From NCBI GenBank assembly GCA_949299435.1, contig CASGAK010000096.1, forward strand, positions 1-5,620: a stretch of 5,620 bases of DNA. Direction: 5' to 3'. How positions within the stretch are numbered: position 1 is the stretch's first letter; each line of letters starts with the position of its first letter. This DNA comes from an uncultured bacterium (lineage in GTDB: Bacteria; Cyanobacteriota; Vampirovibrionia; Gastranaerophilales; Gastranaerophilaceae). Made by a program: the position numbers and the translations under genes. The notes under the pieces were generated by a model that had not been told where the DNA came from, made no database searches, and was given only the letters and a program-made list of their open reading frames with translations. Shown in pieces: positions 5,287 through 5,620 of this stretch.

Positions 5287-5620
5287 CTAGTCTTTAGAAG
5301 AAACTCCTGACTTTTCAATAATTTCTTTTTCAATGTTAGCCGGTACTTGTTCATAGCATTTGAATTCCATTGAGAAAGTACCACGACCTTGAGTTTTTGA
5401 ACGGATATCAGTTGCGTAACCGAACATTTCAGCCAAAGGCACGATAGCATTAATTTTTTGAATTCCTGTTCCTTCAATGATTTCCATACCTTCAACACGA
5501 CCACGGCGAGAAGAAATATCACCGATAATATCTCCGGTATTTTCCTCAGGAACTTCGATTTCAACTTTCATCATAGGTTCTAAGATGCAAGGTTTAGCTT
5601 TCTTACAACCTTCTTTGATA
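5287..5620 (-). CDS. fusA: Elongation factor G, C-terminal part (5' end cut by window)
   Basis: EF-G is the GTPase that moves tRNAs and mRNA through the ribosome after each peptide bond. Only the last 110 residues are here: the end of domain IV (KEGCKKAKPCILEP, read in frame from base 5619 down) and all of domain V, with its hallmark KVEIEVPEENTGDIIGD, SSRRGRVEGME, VPLAEMFGYATDIRS and TQGRGTFSMEF segments. The GTPase domain lies outside the window. The Met codons at 5572-5574 and 5569-5571 are internal, because homology continues upstream without a break. The stop is TAG at 5287-5289. The close match to the standard C-terminus suggests the main translational EF-G and not a tetracycline-resistance or EF-G2 paralogue, although the deciding N-terminal domains are unseen. 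In many bacteria fusA sits in the str operon with tuf downstream. Here a terminator follows directly, so no tuf gene is cotranscribed after it. Confidence 0.96.
   Translation of the reverse strand, partial: IKEGCKKAKPCILEPMMKVEIEVPEENTGDIIGDISSRRGRVEGMEIIEGTGIQKINAIVPLAEMFGYATDIRSKTQGRGTFSMEFKCYEQVPANIEKEIIEKSGVSSKD

Noticed and set aside
5028..5564. 178-codon open frame on the minus strand
   Set aside because: It crosses fusA in another frame, the bidirectional terminator and the small gene in antisense. Its Lys/Phe/Leu-rich translation is what AT-rich antisense DNA gives, and no family pattern is visible.

Overview
The window is a compact, AT-rich stretch of bacterial chromosome with five protein genes, two of them cut by the window edges. 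From left to right they are: pyruvate,phosphate dikinase (+, 5' end missing); a small glutaredoxin (-); a P-loop ATPase with a C-terminal R3H domain of the Ycf45/SpoIIIAA-like family (-); a 95-residue lysine-rich protein of unknown function (+); and the C-terminal part of elongation factor G (-, 5' end missing). I see no mobile element, CRISPR array, tRNA or rRNA.

Organism: the best clue is the R3H ATPase. Its ATPase core, its middle-to-C-terminal domain and its R-x3-H-containing end follow the pattern I know from cyanobacterial Ycf45-type proteins. Combined with low GC, a clostridial-like PPDK and an unrecognised small lysine-rich protein, this suggests a non-photosynthetic relative of Cyanobacteria (Melainabacteria/Vampirovibrionia, for example a gut Gastranaerophilales). 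That is inference from remembered family patterns, not a database result.

Layout: ppdK (1-2575) and the glutaredoxin gene (2623-2883) converge on one symmetric intrinsic terminator (2589-2625), which should work in both directions. It is so tight that the glutaredoxin stop codon lies inside the hairpin's T tract. The R3H ATPase gene (2952-4604) lies upstream of the glutaredoxin on the same strand, 68 bp away. There is no U-tract terminator between them, but there is a credible separate promoter for the glutaredoxin. A 307-bp divergent intergenic region (4605-4911) follows. It holds a good extended -10 promoter for the ATPase, a weaker one for the small + strand gene, and several short inverted repeats between them. 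The small gene (4912-5199) and fusA (5287-5620) converge on a second symmetric bidirectional terminator (5230-5267).

Function: PPDK interconverts pyruvate and PEP using ATP/AMP and PPi (central carbon metabolism). Glutaredoxin handles thiol-disulfide exchange, EF-G drives ribosome translocation, and the R3H ATPase probably acts on nucleic acid. The genes do not form a pathway, and I see no sign of a defence or mobile system. The items most worth a second look are the uncharacterised R3H ATPase, the orphan small protein and the inverted repeats in the divergent region.
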